64,000 nucleotides of DNA from Swingsia samuiensis (GTDB lineage: Bacteria > Pseudomonadota > Alphaproteobacteria > Acetobacterales > Acetobacteraceae). The stretch lies in assembly GCF_006542355.1 (NCBI RefSeq), contig NZ_CP038141.1:1181501-1245500 (forward strand). The letters run 5' to 3'. The first letter of the stretch is position 1. The number at the start of each line of letters is the position of its first letter. Shown one piece after another: positions 1 to 8,190 of this stretch. The notes beneath the pieces were generated by a model. The model ran no database searches. It was not told the DNA's origin and worked only from the letters and a program-made list of their open reading frames with translations. Both the position numbers and the translations under genes were made by a program.

Positions 1-1
1 C

Positions 2-136
2 GTGCAGATATCGATGCTTGCTTATAATGAAGTCTTCTGTTGGTTGGGTGTAATTACTCTTTTCACGGTGCCAATCTGCTTTTTGTTATCGCCCAACGAC
101 ACGAAAAATACCACACCTGCTGCTGGAGGGCATTAA
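2..136 (+). CDS. MFS multidrug exporter, DHA2/EmrB-like, C-terminal fragment
   Basis: Only the last 44 codons are inside the window; the frame is open at the left edge and ends at TAA 134-136. The peptide holds one hydrophobic segment (from LAYNEVFCWLGVITLF to the LLSPND region) and a short polar tail. This is the usual end of 14-helix DHA2 (EmrB-type) proton-driven exporters, where a final helix follows a 'MLAYNDVF'-like motif. Its stop overlaps the stop of the convergent TetR gene by a few bases. Together with that repressor and the NodT outer-membrane factor beyond it, it suggests a tripartite drug-efflux locus whose adaptor (EmrA) would lie to the left. The family call rests on a short fragment. 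Confidence 0.6.
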   Translation: MQISMLAYNEVFCWLGVITLFTVPICFLLSPNDTKNTTPAAGGH

Positions 137-798
137 GGGTGGGGAGCATATATTTTCATGAAGGCATCCGTTGTCAGACTAATCAATTGATTAATCGCTT
201 TTTGACTATCATCGACTGGCAGCATGAAACGTTTGCGATGTACGATCCGCGCTTGGCACAGCATAAGCAGTTGCTCAGCAGCAAAAGAGGGGTCTGGAAC
301 AAAAAGATCCCCATTGTGATGTTTTTTACTCAACCATTCCGAGAGAGTGTTCAGAGTGCGTGTATATCCATAGCGCCAGAATGTGTCCGCCAGATTAGGA
401 AACTGTGTAACCTCACTAATCAGGATGCGATACAATGCTTGGGAAATAGGCGATATCATAAGATGTATAATAGCCGCTACAAATTGAGAGATATTTTCCT
501 GTATGCTTTTGTTGTTTTCTTTGGCCAAAGCATCAATCGTCGCGAGTTTCGTTGTGGTTTGCTCTTCAAAGAAAGCAGAAAAAAGGGAGGCTTTCCCATC
601 GAAATGATTATAAAGCGTTCCTTTGGATACGCCCGCCTCTCGTGCAATTTGCGACATGGAGGCGCGCTCATACCCAACGGCCAGAAAAACTTTTTCAGCC
701 CCGCGCAAAATCTGTTCTTTTTTGTTATTCATTTGGCAGGTAATGGCTTGGATTTTTTGTGGCGAAAGATGGGATCGGGCATCGATCGGTTTAATCAT
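133..798 (-). CDS. TetR/AcrR family transcriptional repressor
   Basis: This 221-residue protein has an N-terminal TetR DNA-binding domain at about residues 25-75. The helix-turn-helix motif reads SMSQIAREAGVSKGTLYNHF, followed by the ligand-binding and dimerisation helices. The family represses neighbouring efflux genes until an inducer binds. ATG at 798 is the first start; a second ATG 22 codons in (MNNKKEQIL) would give a more typical length, so the N-terminus is uncertain. The gene faces the exporter fragment tail to tail and diverges from the NodT gene across about 100 bp. That gap is the likely operator region. It contains loosely inverted GAACGAAC / GTTTGTTTC arms (about 850-881), which I regard as weak. 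The inducer cannot be told from the sequence. Confidence 0.88.
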   Translation of the reverse strand: MIKPIDARSHLSPQKIQAITCQMNNKKEQILRGAEKVFLAVGYERASMSQIAREAGVSKGTLYNHFDGKASLFSAFFEEQTTTKLATIDALAKENNKSIQENISQFVAAIIHLMISPISQALYRILISEVTQFPNLADTFWRYGYTRTLNTLSEWLSKKHHNGDLFVPDPSFAAEQLLMLCQARIVHRKRFMLPVDDSQKAINQLISLTTDAFMKIYAPHP

Positions 799-899
799 GG
801 CAACGCAAAATCCTTCATAAATTTTTATTCTTTGTTTTTTTATATTTTGAACGAACTGATCTCTAACAACAAGTTTGTTTCTAATTCAGGAGTTTCTTT

Positions 900-2459
900 G
901 TGAGCGCAACATTTTTTTCTCGCGCATTACTTAGTGGTTGCGCTCTTGTTGTTCTTTCTGGGTGCCTAAAGGTTGGCCCTAAATATCATGAGCCTCATCC
1001 ATGGGCCCCGCAGCATTATGCAGACCATTCAGGTGCGCCGAACAGTGTCATTAGTGAAGAGCATTTGGCAAGCCAATGGTGGAAAATGTTTAAGGACCCA
1101 GAGCTAGCCTCTCTGGAAGACCGTATCATACAGCAGAACTTATCTTTTCGCTTGGCTACAGCTAATTTAGCGCAAAGTCGTGCGCAATTGATGATGGCAG
1201 GCGCAGAACGTTTTCCGGCTTTGAGTGCTTCTGGTTCGTATCAACGCAGTCAGCATAGTACCAAACAATTACAGGAAATTTTGGGACGTGTTGGTGGACA
1301 GGTAGGGCGTAATAACCCCGGTCTATTAGATAATGCCGAGAGCTTGGGAGGAGGAGACGTATCTGTTCCTCTTCTTAATCAGTGGAGGAATTCCATTGAT
1401 GCGTCTTATGAGGTGGATTTATGGGGACGGGTGGCTCATCAATATGATGCAGCAAAAGCAGATTTGCAGGCGACAGATGAAGAGCGGCGATCTGTTTTAA
1501 TTGCGCAGCAAGCCGATATGGCAAAAGGTTATTTGACGTTACGGGGAGATCAGCGTCGATTACATGTTTTGAACGATAGCCTTAATATTTTGCGGAATAT
1601 TGCAGGCCTTTCCCAAGACCGTTATCGCAGCGGCCTCGTAACAGAAGTCGATGTAGACGCAGCTCAAGGGCGTGTACATGATACTGAGGCAGAAGAAGCT
1701 CAGCTTGAACAGAAAGTAGCCCAAGAAGAAAATGCCCTAGCTTTGTTGTTAGGCGCTCCTCCTAGTAGCTTGAATGATGAGCTTGAGAAGACGCAGAATA
1801 ATCCAACCGTTCCACCTGTTGTCCCTGTAGGATTGCCGTCTGAATTGGCGCATCGTCGTCCAGATATTCGAGAAGCTGAGGCTAAATTAAGGGCTGCTGT
1901 TGCTGAGGTTGGTGAAGCAACGGCAGATTTTTATCCTAAGGTTACAATTAACGCTGACTTCGGATTTCAAACCTTGTCTTTTCGTGATTTAGGGTTTTGG
2001 AATGCGCGTGCTTGGAATGTGGGCCCTTCTATTTCTTTGCCGATTTTCCAAGGTGGGCGTTTGCGTGGACAGCTTGAACTGAAGAAATATGCTCAAAAAG
2101 CAGCCGCTATTTCTTATCAACAAACAGTTATTAAAGCATGGCATGATGTAGATAATGCTTTGATTGCTTATCGGGATGAGCAGTTACGCCGCCAAGGGTT
2201 AGAGAAGGGTGTTAATGACGATCGGCGGACTTTGGTCTTAGTACAGAGCCAGTATCGTAGCGGTTTAACAAATTATTTGAATGTGCTGGATGCACAATCA
2301 CGACTACAAAATGATGAATTGACTTTTGTGGATAGTAACGCGGTCGTCGCGACTAATTTGGCGCGTCTATATAATGCATTAGGCGGCGGATGGGAGGAGA
2401 TTCTCCCAGAAGGGGATGTGTCAAAAAAGAGTCTTTCTTCTGCAACTCCCGGGCCATAA
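900..2459 (+). CDS. NodT-family RND/MFS outer-membrane efflux lipoprotein
   Basis: A 519-residue TolC-like outer-membrane channel subunit. The signal peptide ends in a lipobox (L19-S20-G21-C22), so the protein is probably acylated at C22. The mature part has the two homologous OEP halves expected for the family, with motifs such as WWKMFKDPEL, SYEVDLWGRV, ELAHRRPDIREAEA and a final NLARLYNALGGGW. It would complete a tripartite pump that spans both membranes, with an inner-membrane transporter and adaptor. The start is GTG 900, supported by AGGAG at 888-892 with 7-nt spacing. It lies divergent to the TetR gene, so control by that repressor is likely. The length fits the family (about 470-520). 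Confidence 0.9.
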   Translation: MSATFFSRALLSGCALVVLSGCLKVGPKYHEPHPWAPQHYADHSGAPNSVISEEHLASQWWKMFKDPELASLEDRIIQQNLSFRLATANLAQSRAQLMMAGAERFPALSASGSYQRSQHSTKQLQEILGRVGGQVGRNNPGLLDNAESLGGGDVSVPLLNQWRNSIDASYEVDLWGRVAHQYDAAKADLQATDEERRSVLIAQQADMAKGYLTLRGDQRRLHVLNDSLNILRNIAGLSQDRYRSGLVTEVDVDAAQGRVHDTEAEEAQLEQKVAQEENALALLLGAPPSSLNDELEKTQNNPTVPPVVPVGLPSELAHRRPDIREAEAKLRAAVAEVGEATADFYPKVTINADFGFQTLSFRDLGFWNARAWNVGPSISLPIFQGGRLRGQLELKKYAQKAAAISYQQTVIKAWHDVDNALIAYRDEQLRRQGLEKGVNDDRRTLVLVQSQYRSGLTNYLNVLDAQSRLQNDELTFVDSNAVVATNLARLYNALGGGWEEILPEGDVSKKSLSSATPGP

Positions 2460-2523
2460 ACAATATGGTAAGAAGCAGCATTGATTTGTTATAAACCAGA
2501 AACAAAACGACATAATTAATAAA

Positions 2524-2558
2524 AACAATATTCCTCTATTAAATGGAGGGGTATTGTT
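2524..2558. terminator. hairpin downstream of the NodT gene
   Basis: AACAATA (2524-2530) pairs with TATTGTT (2552-2558). The stem continues inward through TTCCTCT/GGAGGGG with a few G-T wobbles, giving about 13 pairs. There is no U-run on the plus side, but AAAAA precedes the stem, so a tail exists only in minus-strand reading. It may still end the NodT transcript. The role is uncertain. Confidence 0.4.
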
Positions 2559-2867
2559 CCTTACAAAGCACTATTTTTAGATAATGATCTAATAATTAAA
2601 AAATTATCTATGTAAATTAAAGTCAAATCAAAAAATTTGGATTGATAAGTATTTATCTTTTATAAGAGATTGTGTTTTGAGATTAATTCGAAAGAATTCG
2701 GTGTTTAAATGGTAAGATTTTTTACTGTGATGTTATTTTTAAAATAAAGAAAAAAACGTTTCTTGATAATAAGAGTTTTACCTTTTGATTATAAACACGC
2801 CATTAGATGAATGTGCAGATAGATTTGTTACTTGTCGTCATTGGCTCATTATGATTATGGGAAAGCT
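2559..2867. other. AT-rich intergenic region without a visible gene
   Basis: About 300 bases between the NodT gene and the response regulator, very rich in A and T and full of stops in all frames. No open frame with a ribosome binding site and no convincing RNA gene was seen. It probably holds the promoter of the two-component operon. The TTG at 2832 is in frame with the regulator but has no ribosome binding site. Confidence 0.5.
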
Positions 2868-3626
2868 ATGCCAAATCTTTCAGACCCTGATCTACCCGCA
2901 CGTATTTTAGTTGTAGAAGATGATGCTGGAATGCGGACTCTTATTTTGCGCGCTCTACAAGGCGGTGGGTTCCGTGCTCGCGGTGTAGCCAGTGGCGAAG
3001 AAATGTGGACTGCACTGGAGGCAGCTCCTGTTGATCTTATTATTTTGGATATTATGCTCCCCGGTGTGAGTGGGGTTGAGCTGTGCCGTGCGATAAGAAG
3101 TGGACGGGGGGCTGTGCACTCAGGTGAACCCTCTCCGGCTGAGCTTCCTATTATTATGGTTTCCGCCCGTGGGGAAGAACGTGATCGTGTCACTGGGTTG
3201 GAGACTGGTGCTGATGATTATGTGCCAAAGCCCTTTGGTCAGCGTGAATTATTGGCGCGTGTGCGGGCTGTATTGCGTCGTGGAGGGGCGGCTTCAGCTG
3301 AAAAAATACGCCGTGAAAAGATACGCTTTGCAGGTTGGACATTAGATTTGCGTCGGCGAGAATTAACAGATCCTAGTGGAGCTTCTGTTGAGATTTCAGG
3401 CGCAGAACATGATTTATTAAATAGTTTTCTAGATAATCCTCAGCGTGTGATTGCGCGTGATCGTCTTTTAGAATTATCACGAACGCGTTTGGGGGATGTA
3501 TCCGATCGGAGTATTGATGTCCTTGTGAGCCGATTAAGGCGTAAGCTCGGATCCGATGCAGATCAACTTATTCGGACAGTTCGTGGGTCTGGTTACATCT
3601 TTGTAGCAGAGGTAGAACGGCTCTGA
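2868..3626 (+). CDS. OmpR-family response regulator
   Basis: A 252-residue two-component regulator. The receiver domain covers about residues 12-130, with the acidic pocket at E17-D18-D19, the phospho-acceptor D61 in LIILDIMLPG and the conserved lysine in VPKPFGQREL. A winged-helix trans_reg_C domain follows (about 155-250), ending RTVRGSGYIFV. Such proteins activate or repress envelope genes once phosphorylated by the partner kinase. I chose ATG 2868; an in-frame TTG at 2832 would add 12 residues but has no ribosome binding site. A short insertion (RSGRGAVHSGEPSPAELP) sits in the receiver before the fourth strand. The kinase gene starts about 30 bp downstream, so the pair forms an operon of OmpR/EnvZ type. 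Confidence 0.9.
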   Translation: MPNLSDPDLPARILVVEDDAGMRTLILRALQGGGFRARGVASGEEMWTALEAAPVDLIILDIMLPGVSGVELCRAIRSGRGAVHSGEPSPAELPIIMVSARGEERDRVTGLETGADDYVPKPFGQRELLARVRAVLRRGGAASAEKIRREKIRFAGWTLDLRRRELTDPSGASVEISGAEHDLLNSFLDNPQRVIARDRLLELSRTRLGDVSDRSIDVLVSRLRRKLGSDADQLIRTVRGSGYIFVAEVERL

Positions 3627-3655
3627 ATATTAAACACCATTTTTCGCTTTGGCCA

Positions 3656-4996
3656 TTGGGACTGGTTGGGCGTATCTGTGTCGTTTTGATTGCTGCGATT
3701 ACGCTTGTCTTTTTTGCAAATGCAATTTTCTACGGTGCAGCCGAGAAATATATCGTAGATGACGTGCGGATCGCTCAACTTGGTGAAGATCTTACAACGA
3801 ATGTGAGGGTTCTCTCAGCGGCTCCAGTATCACAGCGTTCATTCTTGGCTGTTATGCTTTCTGGAGGTGGAATTAGTGTTGCTTGGCAGCCCCTTGCGGG
3901 ATCAATGCCTGATTTGCCAAGTCAACGCTCGGCCTTATTAAGGCGATTAAAAGACAAGCTGACCAAAAATTATCCGATACTTCTGCAGGCAAAACTTGAT
4001 TTATATACACTGACGCCTCGTGCGGTAGATGTCTTTGGATCAGAGTGTTTGCCTGATGGGAGTTATATCCATTTTCGTGTTCCGGATTTGTTAGGCCAGC
4101 GTCACTTCACGCGTGGTTTAGCATCCGCAGGTATTGCAGCGGCCGCGATTGTTGTTGCTGCAATTATGCTTGTCAGGGGCTTAGGGGCACCTTTAAGAGC
4201 GTTGGCAGCGGGTGCAGATCGTATTGGCTCGAATGAGGCTTGGGTCCCATTGGATGAATACGGCCCCCGAGAAGTCCGTGGAGTGGCGCGTGCTATTAAT
4301 GCGGTACAATCTCGTATTCAGAATTTGCTGGATGATCGGACGCAAGCGCTGGCAGCGGTTTCTCATGATCTAAAAACACCGTTAACACGCCTGCGCTTGC
4401 GGAGTGATTTTTTAGAAGATGCAGAAACGCAAGCGGCTATAGCAACAGACCTCGATGAAATGGAAGCGATGATCACCACGCTGCTGGCATATTTTTCTGG
4501 TGTTGATGATCCGGAAAAGCCGCATGCGATTAATATTGTGGCTACATTAAACACATTAATTGATGAACAGGCCGATCGGGGAAGGGATGCTTTATATCAA
4601 GGTCCGTCTCGTTCTTTAATTTTAGTGCGCCCTGTGGCAATGAAGCGCGTTTTATCAAATTTGATCGAAAATGCTTTAAATTATGGCGGCAATGTTCGTG
4701 CGGGTTTGACTGTTTTGCCCGATGAAACGACGGAAATCATTATTGAGGATAATGGTCCTGGAATTCCGGAAAGTGCATATGAGAAAGTTTTAACACCTTT
4801 TTATCGTTTGGAAGGGTCACGCTCCAGAAGTACGGGTGGTATTGGGTTAGGGCTTGCAATCGTGCATCGTGAGATACAACGCGAAGGTGGAACTATTCGT
4901 CTGGAGCGAGGTGAGGCAGGGACAAATTATACCGGGTTAAAGGTCACGATTACGTTACCTGCTTCATGTAAGGTTTGTGATAACACGCCTTTATAA
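3656..4996 (+). CDS. EnvZ-type sensor histidine kinase
   Basis: A complete membrane sensor kinase of about 446 residues. A first membrane helix (about 5-28) precedes a periplasmic sensor of roughly 130 residues. A second helix (about 155-180) leads into a HAMP linker. The H-box is VSHDLKTPLTRLR with H237. The catalytic domain has N-box LIENALNYG, G1 EDNGPGIP, F-box TPFYRLEGSRS and G2 GGIGLGLAI. It would autophosphorylate and pass the phosphate to the regulator upstream. The start is unclear: TTG 3656 is the only obvious start in frame, yet the open frame continues upstream to about 3626, so an atypical start nearer the regulator's stop is possible. The stimulus is unknown. Confidence 0.88.
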   Translation: MGLVGRICVVLIAAITLVFFANAIFYGAAEKYIVDDVRIAQLGEDLTTNVRVLSAAPVSQRSFLAVMLSGGGISVAWQPLAGSMPDLPSQRSALLRRLKDKLTKNYPILLQAKLDLYTLTPRAVDVFGSECLPDGSYIHFRVPDLLGQRHFTRGLASAGIAAAAIVVAAIMLVRGLGAPLRALAAGADRIGSNEAWVPLDEYGPREVRGVARAINAVQSRIQNLLDDRTQALAAVSHDLKTPLTRLRLRSDFLEDAETQAAIATDLDEMEAMITTLLAYFSGVDDPEKPHAINIVATLNTLIDEQADRGRDALYQGPSRSLILVRPVAMKRVLSNLIENALNYGGNVRAGLTVLPDETTEIIIEDNGPGIPESAYEKVLTPFYRLEGSRSRSTGGIGLGLAIVHREIQREGGTIRLERGEAGTNYTGLKVTITLPASCKVCDNTPL

Positions 4997-5094
4997 GTGT
5001 AAAAAATTAAAACTGGACTGAATTAGTCCAAACACTCTTGCATAGAAGGAAGAAGTGGCTCATTTCATGAGAATATTAGAGACGGAGTGATGCC

Positions 5095-5658
5095 ATGTTT
5101 ATTGAGACAGAAGATACACCGAACCCTGAGACACTAAAGTTTATTCCGGGACGGCCTGTTACAGGTGATGCGCGGACTGCGGATTTTGGCGAAATGAGCG
5201 CAGCTGCAGGGCGTTCAGAGTTAGCTGAGGCTTTATTTGGGCTTCCAGATGTAAAACGTGTGTTTTTGGGAGAAGATTTTGTCTCTATTACGAAGTCGTC
5301 TGACGTAACGTGGCATGCGCTTAAACCTGTTGTTCTTGGTGCGTTAACAACGTTTTTCGAAAGTGGCCGGCCAGCACTAAGTGTTGAAGTGCCTGTTCAA
5401 AAAGATGAAGTATCGCCTGAGGATACGGAAGTTGTTGAGCGTATTCGTGAGTTACTTGATACACGAGTACGCCCTGCTGTTGCAGGAGATGGTGGAGATA
5501 TTGCGTTTAAGGGCTATAAAGACGGTGTTGTTTATTTGATGATGCAAGGAGCATGTTCGGGGTGTCCATCATCAAAAGCAACATTAAAGCATGGTGTTGA
5601 AAATATGCTGCGTCACTATGTGCCTGAAGTACAATCTGTTGAACAAGTTGAGGATTGA
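5095..5658 (+). CDS. Nfu-type iron-sulfur cluster scaffold/carrier
   Basis: A 187-residue Nfu protein with two domains: an N-terminal Nfu_N domain (about 1-90, starting MFIETEDTPNPETLKFIPG) and a C-terminal NifU-like domain (about 110-180). The C-terminal domain carries the cluster-binding motif CSGC (C154 and C157), flanked by AGDGGDIAFKGY. It binds a 4Fe-4S cluster between two subunits and delivers it to target enzymes such as aconitase or lipoyl synthase. The start is ATG 5095 with GGAG about 10 bases upstream. It heads a run of translationally linked genes (nitroreductase, tsaB, rimI), though these share no obvious pathway. Confidence 0.92.
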   Translation: MFIETEDTPNPETLKFIPGRPVTGDARTADFGEMSAAAGRSELAEALFGLPDVKRVFLGEDFVSITKSSDVTWHALKPVVLGALTTFFESGRPALSVEVPVQKDEVSPEDTEVVERIRELLDTRVRPAVAGDGGDIAFKGYKDGVVYLMMQGACSGCPSSKATLKHGVENMLRHYVPEVQSVEQVED

Positions 5659-5666
5659 GGCCTTCT

Positions 5667-6293
5667 ATGGAGCAAGGAGATTCTTCTTTAGATAACGAAG
5701 TAAAAGATTTTACTTCAGCTATAGAAGCAGTGTTTATACAAGGCCGAACGCCAAAGATTTTCTCTTCCAAGAAGGTAGAGGAAAGTACTTTAAAGCGTTT
5801 GTATGATCTTGTGAAACTCGGCCCAACATCTGGGAACTCCTCGCCTGGACGGTTTGTATTTTTAACCACGCAGGATGCAAAAGAACGTATCCGCCCTGCG
5901 TTGTCACCGGGAAATGTAGAGCGTGCTATGGCAGCGCCAGTATTGGCGCTTGTCTGCCATGATCCGTTATTTTTTGAGAATTTTTCAAAACTCGGGGGAG
6001 AGGAAGGTTTACGGGATTGGTTTGCGGCGGATGTAGGCTTGTCAGAAGAAACAGCTTTTCGCAACGGGACACTTCAAGGAGGATATTTTCTTTTAGCCGC
6101 TCGGATGCTGGGGATGGCTGTTTTGCCAATGTCAGGGTTTGATTCCTTCATGGTCGAAGAAGCTCTTCTTCAAAATGTCGGTTGGCGAGTGAATTTTCTG
6201 GTTGCATTAGGTTATCCAGATGCGAGCGAAGAAAAAACGCAAGTGGCGAGAGCGCCACGATTGAACTTTGAAGAGGCGTGCTTCTCTCTGTGA
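5667..6293 (+). CDS. RutE-like nitroreductase family protein
   Basis: A 208-residue FMN-dependent nitroreductase-fold protein. The motif KLGPTSGNSSPGRFVF and the ending LGYPDASEEKTQVARAPRL resemble the RutE/HadB branch, which reduces malonic semialdehyde or similar aldehydes with NAD(P)H. No rut operon is in the window, so the pyrimidine-degradation role is not supported by context. ATG 5667 has GAGG at 5657-5660. A TTG at 5655 overlaps the nfu stop and is the alternative start. The last bases overlap tsaB as GTGA, indicating coupled translation. The substrate is unknown. Confidence 0.82.
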   Translation: MEQGDSSLDNEVKDFTSAIEAVFIQGRTPKIFSSKKVEESTLKRLYDLVKLGPTSGNSSPGRFVFLTTQDAKERIRPALSPGNVERAMAAPVLALVCHDPLFFENFSKLGGEEGLRDWFAADVGLSEETAFRNGTLQGGYFLLAARMLGMAVLPMSGFDSFMVEEALLQNVGWRVNFLVALGYPDASEEKTQVARAPRLNFEEACFSL

Positions 6294-6916
6294 AAACGCT
6301 TGTTTTGAATGGTGCTGGTGCGAGTGGTTCTGATACGAATTTGGTTGCTTTAGTTGAAAGTGACCAAGTCGTTGTCCAGAAGATGTTATCAGGGCGAGGG
6401 GCATCCGAACAGTTTGCTCCAGTTGTTCTGAAACTACTGGAAGAAGCGCAATGGGCACAGCCTTTAGATCGCATTGTGGCTGTTATTGGTCCTGGGTCTT
6501 TTACAGGATTGCGTGCTTCTTTATCCTTGGCTGCCGGCCTGTCGGTAGGGTGGGAGTGCCCAACGTTTGGTGTCACACTGGGGGCTGCAATACGGGCGAC
6601 ATTGGAGCAAGAGAATGTAACATGTATTAGTATTGCTCGTAGAGGCCGTTACTTTGTAGATGCGCCTCACGGTGAAGTCTTTGCCGTTCAGAAAGAGAAT
6701 TTAGACTTAGAACAGTATGAGTTGATTGCAGGGGATGCTTTTTCTTCCGAAGAGATGGCGGCTCATAGCGAGCGGTGGGTGAACTGCACTTCTCCTTCGG
6801 CTTTAGGAATTATCAAAGCGGCAATTTTGCAGGAGCCATCTGTTTTAGCTCCGTTATATGTTGACCCGCCAGAAGCAAAGCTTCCTGCTGCTGGCTTGCG
6901 TCCTTCTCCTTTATGA
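6290..6916 (+). CDS. tsaB: tRNA threonylcarbamoyladenosine biosynthesis protein TsaB
   Basis: A TsaB-family protein of about 208 residues, with an ASKHA-type ATPase fold but no catalytic activity of its own. The family hallmark is VIGPGSFTGLRASLSLAAGL at about residues 60-80. TsaB stabilises TsaD in the complex that makes the t6A37 modification on ANN-decoding tRNAs. I place the start at GTG 6290, which overlaps the preceding stop as GTGA and matches where the family begins (VKTLVLNG). A GTG at 6278 would add four residues. The next gene is a RimI-like acetyltransferase, a very common pairing in bacteria. The sequence diverges somewhat from E. coli TsaB in the first strand. Confidence 0.88.
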   Translation: MKTLVLNGAGASGSDTNLVALVESDQVVVQKMLSGRGASEQFAPVVLKLLEEAQWAQPLDRIVAVIGPGSFTGLRASLSLAAGLSVGWECPTFGVTLGAAIRATLEQENVTCISIARRGRYFVDAPHGEVFAVQKENLDLEQYELIAGDAFSSEEMAAHSERWVNCTSPSALGIIKAAILQEPSVLAPLYVDPPEAKLPAAGLRPSPL

Positions 6917-7353
6917 AAAAAGAATTAAAGGATTTGGCCTTTCACACCATGGGGATTGAGAGTGCTGGAGTATTGGCAATGCTTCATAGGCAGTCTTTCC
7001 CAGTGGAAGAGGTATGGGATGAACAGTCTTTCCAGTCCTTGCTGTCGATTAAAGGGACAGAATCTAAAGTTGCTTGTGTAAACTCTGACCCGGTTGGCTT
7101 TGTGTTATTTCGAACCTTTGGAGACGAGACTGAAATCTTAACGATCGGTGTGCTTCCTCATTATAGGCGTTGTGGAATAGGGCGTGCTCTTATTAGGGCT
7201 CTATTCAACAAAGGAAAGGTTATTTTGGAAGTTTCATTTAGTAATTTCTCAGCTATCTATATGTATAAATCCCTTGGTTTCTCTATAATTGGCAAAAGAA
7301 GTAATTATTATAAGGATGGTAGTGATGCGCATGTTATGTATTATGGATCTTAA
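6913..7353 (+). CDS. rimI: RimI-like ribosomal-protein-S18-alanine N-acetyltransferase
   Basis: A 146-residue GNAT enzyme. The acetyl-CoA-binding motif A reads LTIGVLPHYRRCGIGRALI (Q/RxxGxG/A type), and the C-terminal half has the expected NFSAIYMYKSLGF and YYKDGSDAHVM segments. RimI acetylates the N-terminus of ribosomal protein S18 and, in some bacteria, other proteins. ATG 6913 overlaps the tsaB stop (ATGA), so the two are translationally coupled. The 3' end overlaps the convergent TusA-like gene by about 20 bp. Confidence 0.85.
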   Translation: MKKELKDLAFHTMGIESAGVLAMLHRQSFPVEEVWDEQSFQSLLSIKGTESKVACVNSDPVGFVLFRTFGDETEILTIGVLPHYRRCGIGRALIRALFNKGKVILEVSFSNFSAIYMYKSLGFSIIGKRSNYYKDGSDAHVMYYGS

Positions 7354-7585
7354 TTATTGATACCTGGTAGAGGTAGTCTTCTAAGTCTATTGTTTTTTCT
7401 TCAAATATTTTGAAACCGAGATATTCAACACTTTTTTTTACATTGTTTAGGGTTTCTTTTCCTCTCAAAGTAACTATTAACTTCTCTCCATTTTCCATGA
7501 AATCCAGATTGTTTCTCACATATACTGTCGTCATGGGACATACTTTGTTAGAAATATCTAGTAACAATATTTTTTTTTCTTTCAT
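7334..7585 (-). CDS. TusA/SirA-like sulfurtransferase family protein
   Basis: A small 83-residue protein with the TusA beta-alpha-beta-alpha-beta-beta pattern: LLLDISNKVCPMTTVYVRNN, then GEKLIVTLRGKETLNNV. The conserved active-site cysteine is C16 in a CPMT motif, where classical TusA has CPxP. The CPMT variant is known from a TusA-like subfamily of uncertain role. It could relay persulfide sulfur or have another function. The gene runs opposite to rimI and overlaps its end. Its upstream side (7586-7670) is shared with mucR. Locally it is more AT-rich than the genes around it. Confidence 0.7.
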   Translation of the reverse strand: MKEKKILLLDISNKVCPMTTVYVRNNLDFMENGEKLIVTLRGKETLNNVKKSVEYLGFKIFEEKTIDLEDYLYQVSIIKIHNT

Positions 7586-7670
7586 TTGATAATATTTCCT
7601 TGCTTTTTCTTGATATTACTATCATTTCGTCGGTAGAGGTAAATTATATTCTTAACGAAAGGATTTTGAA

Positions 7671-8084
7671 ATGTCGCAAGAGACAACAATCGAACCAGAT
7701 TTGCGCCATCTTACGGCTCAGATTTTGACAGCATATGTATCGAGTCATGATGTCGCTGCTGATGCTCTGCCAGGGCTGATTCGTTCTGTTCATGACACTT
7801 TAAGCAAAGTAAATGTTCAAGAAGATGCTCCATCAGAAAAACTCGTGCCGGCTGTTCCTCCACGTAAATCCGTTTTCCCGGATTATATTATTTGCTTGGA
7901 AGACGGAAAAAAATTGAAGTTATTACGTCGTCACTTGAAAACGTCTTATAACATGACCCCTGAAGAGTATCGGGAACGTTGGAACTTGCCAGCTGAATAC
8001 CCGATGGTTGCTCCTAATTATGCGAATCACCGCTCTTCATTGGCTCGTAAAATTGGTCTAGGCCGTCGGAAAGAAGAGGGGTAG
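7671..8084 (+). CDS. mucR: MucR/Ros-family transcriptional regulator
   Basis: A 137-residue alphaproteobacterial regulator. The MucR domain covers about residues 65-130, with hallmark strings DYIICLEDGKKLKLLRRHL, MTPEEYRERWNLP and YPMVAPNYANHR. MucR proteins bind AT-rich, low-consensus DNA and act like H-NS on surface polysaccharide, motility and cell-cycle genes. The zinc-knuckle positions are partly altered: after RRHLKTSYN the second histidine of Ros is not present, which is also seen in other MucR homologs. The start ATG 7671 has AAAGG just upstream. A hairpin follows the stop. As a possible global regulator of exopolysaccharide it may matter for the glycosyltransferase region at the right end, but that link is a guess. 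Confidence 0.9.
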   Translation: MSQETTIEPDLRHLTAQILTAYVSSHDVAADALPGLIRSVHDTLSKVNVQEDAPSEKLVPAVPPRKSVFPDYIICLEDGKKLKLLRRHLKTSYNMTPEEYRERWNLPAEYPMVAPNYANHRSSLARKIGLGRRKEEG

Positions 8085-8095
8085 TTTTTAAGTAG

Positions 8096-8138
8096 TACCT
8101 GCTCTAATTGTGATATTTCACCAACGAGCAGGTATTTT
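8096..8138 (+). terminator. mucR terminator candidate
   Basis: TACCTGCTC (8096-8104) pairs perfectly with GAGCAGGTA (8126-8134) over 9 bp. The loop is 21 nt and is followed by TTTTATTT. It sits 11 bases after the mucR stop. The GTG at 8110, which opens the longest fur frame, lies in its loop, so that GTG is unlikely to be the fur start. Confidence 0.6.
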
Positions 8139-8190
8139 ATTTGAAAGTCTTATTGGACAAGTGGCACAGTTTTCGGCTACGCCGCAATAT

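Noticed and set aside
40-903. A 287-codon plus-strand frame across the TetR gene
   Set aside because: The TetR reading is convincing on the minus strand, and the plus frame has no ribosome binding site or recognisable motifs.
2559-2867. Possible small RNA in the AT-rich gap
   Set aside because: No stable structure with a terminator and no promoter of quality was visible.
5507-6064. A 185-codon minus-strand frame across nfu and the nitroreductase gene
   Set aside because: It crosses the boundary of two solid genes and has no domain signal.
8110-8190. GTG 8110 as the fur start
   Set aside because: It lies in the loop of the mucR terminator hairpin and has no ribosome binding site; the added residues do not resemble Fur.
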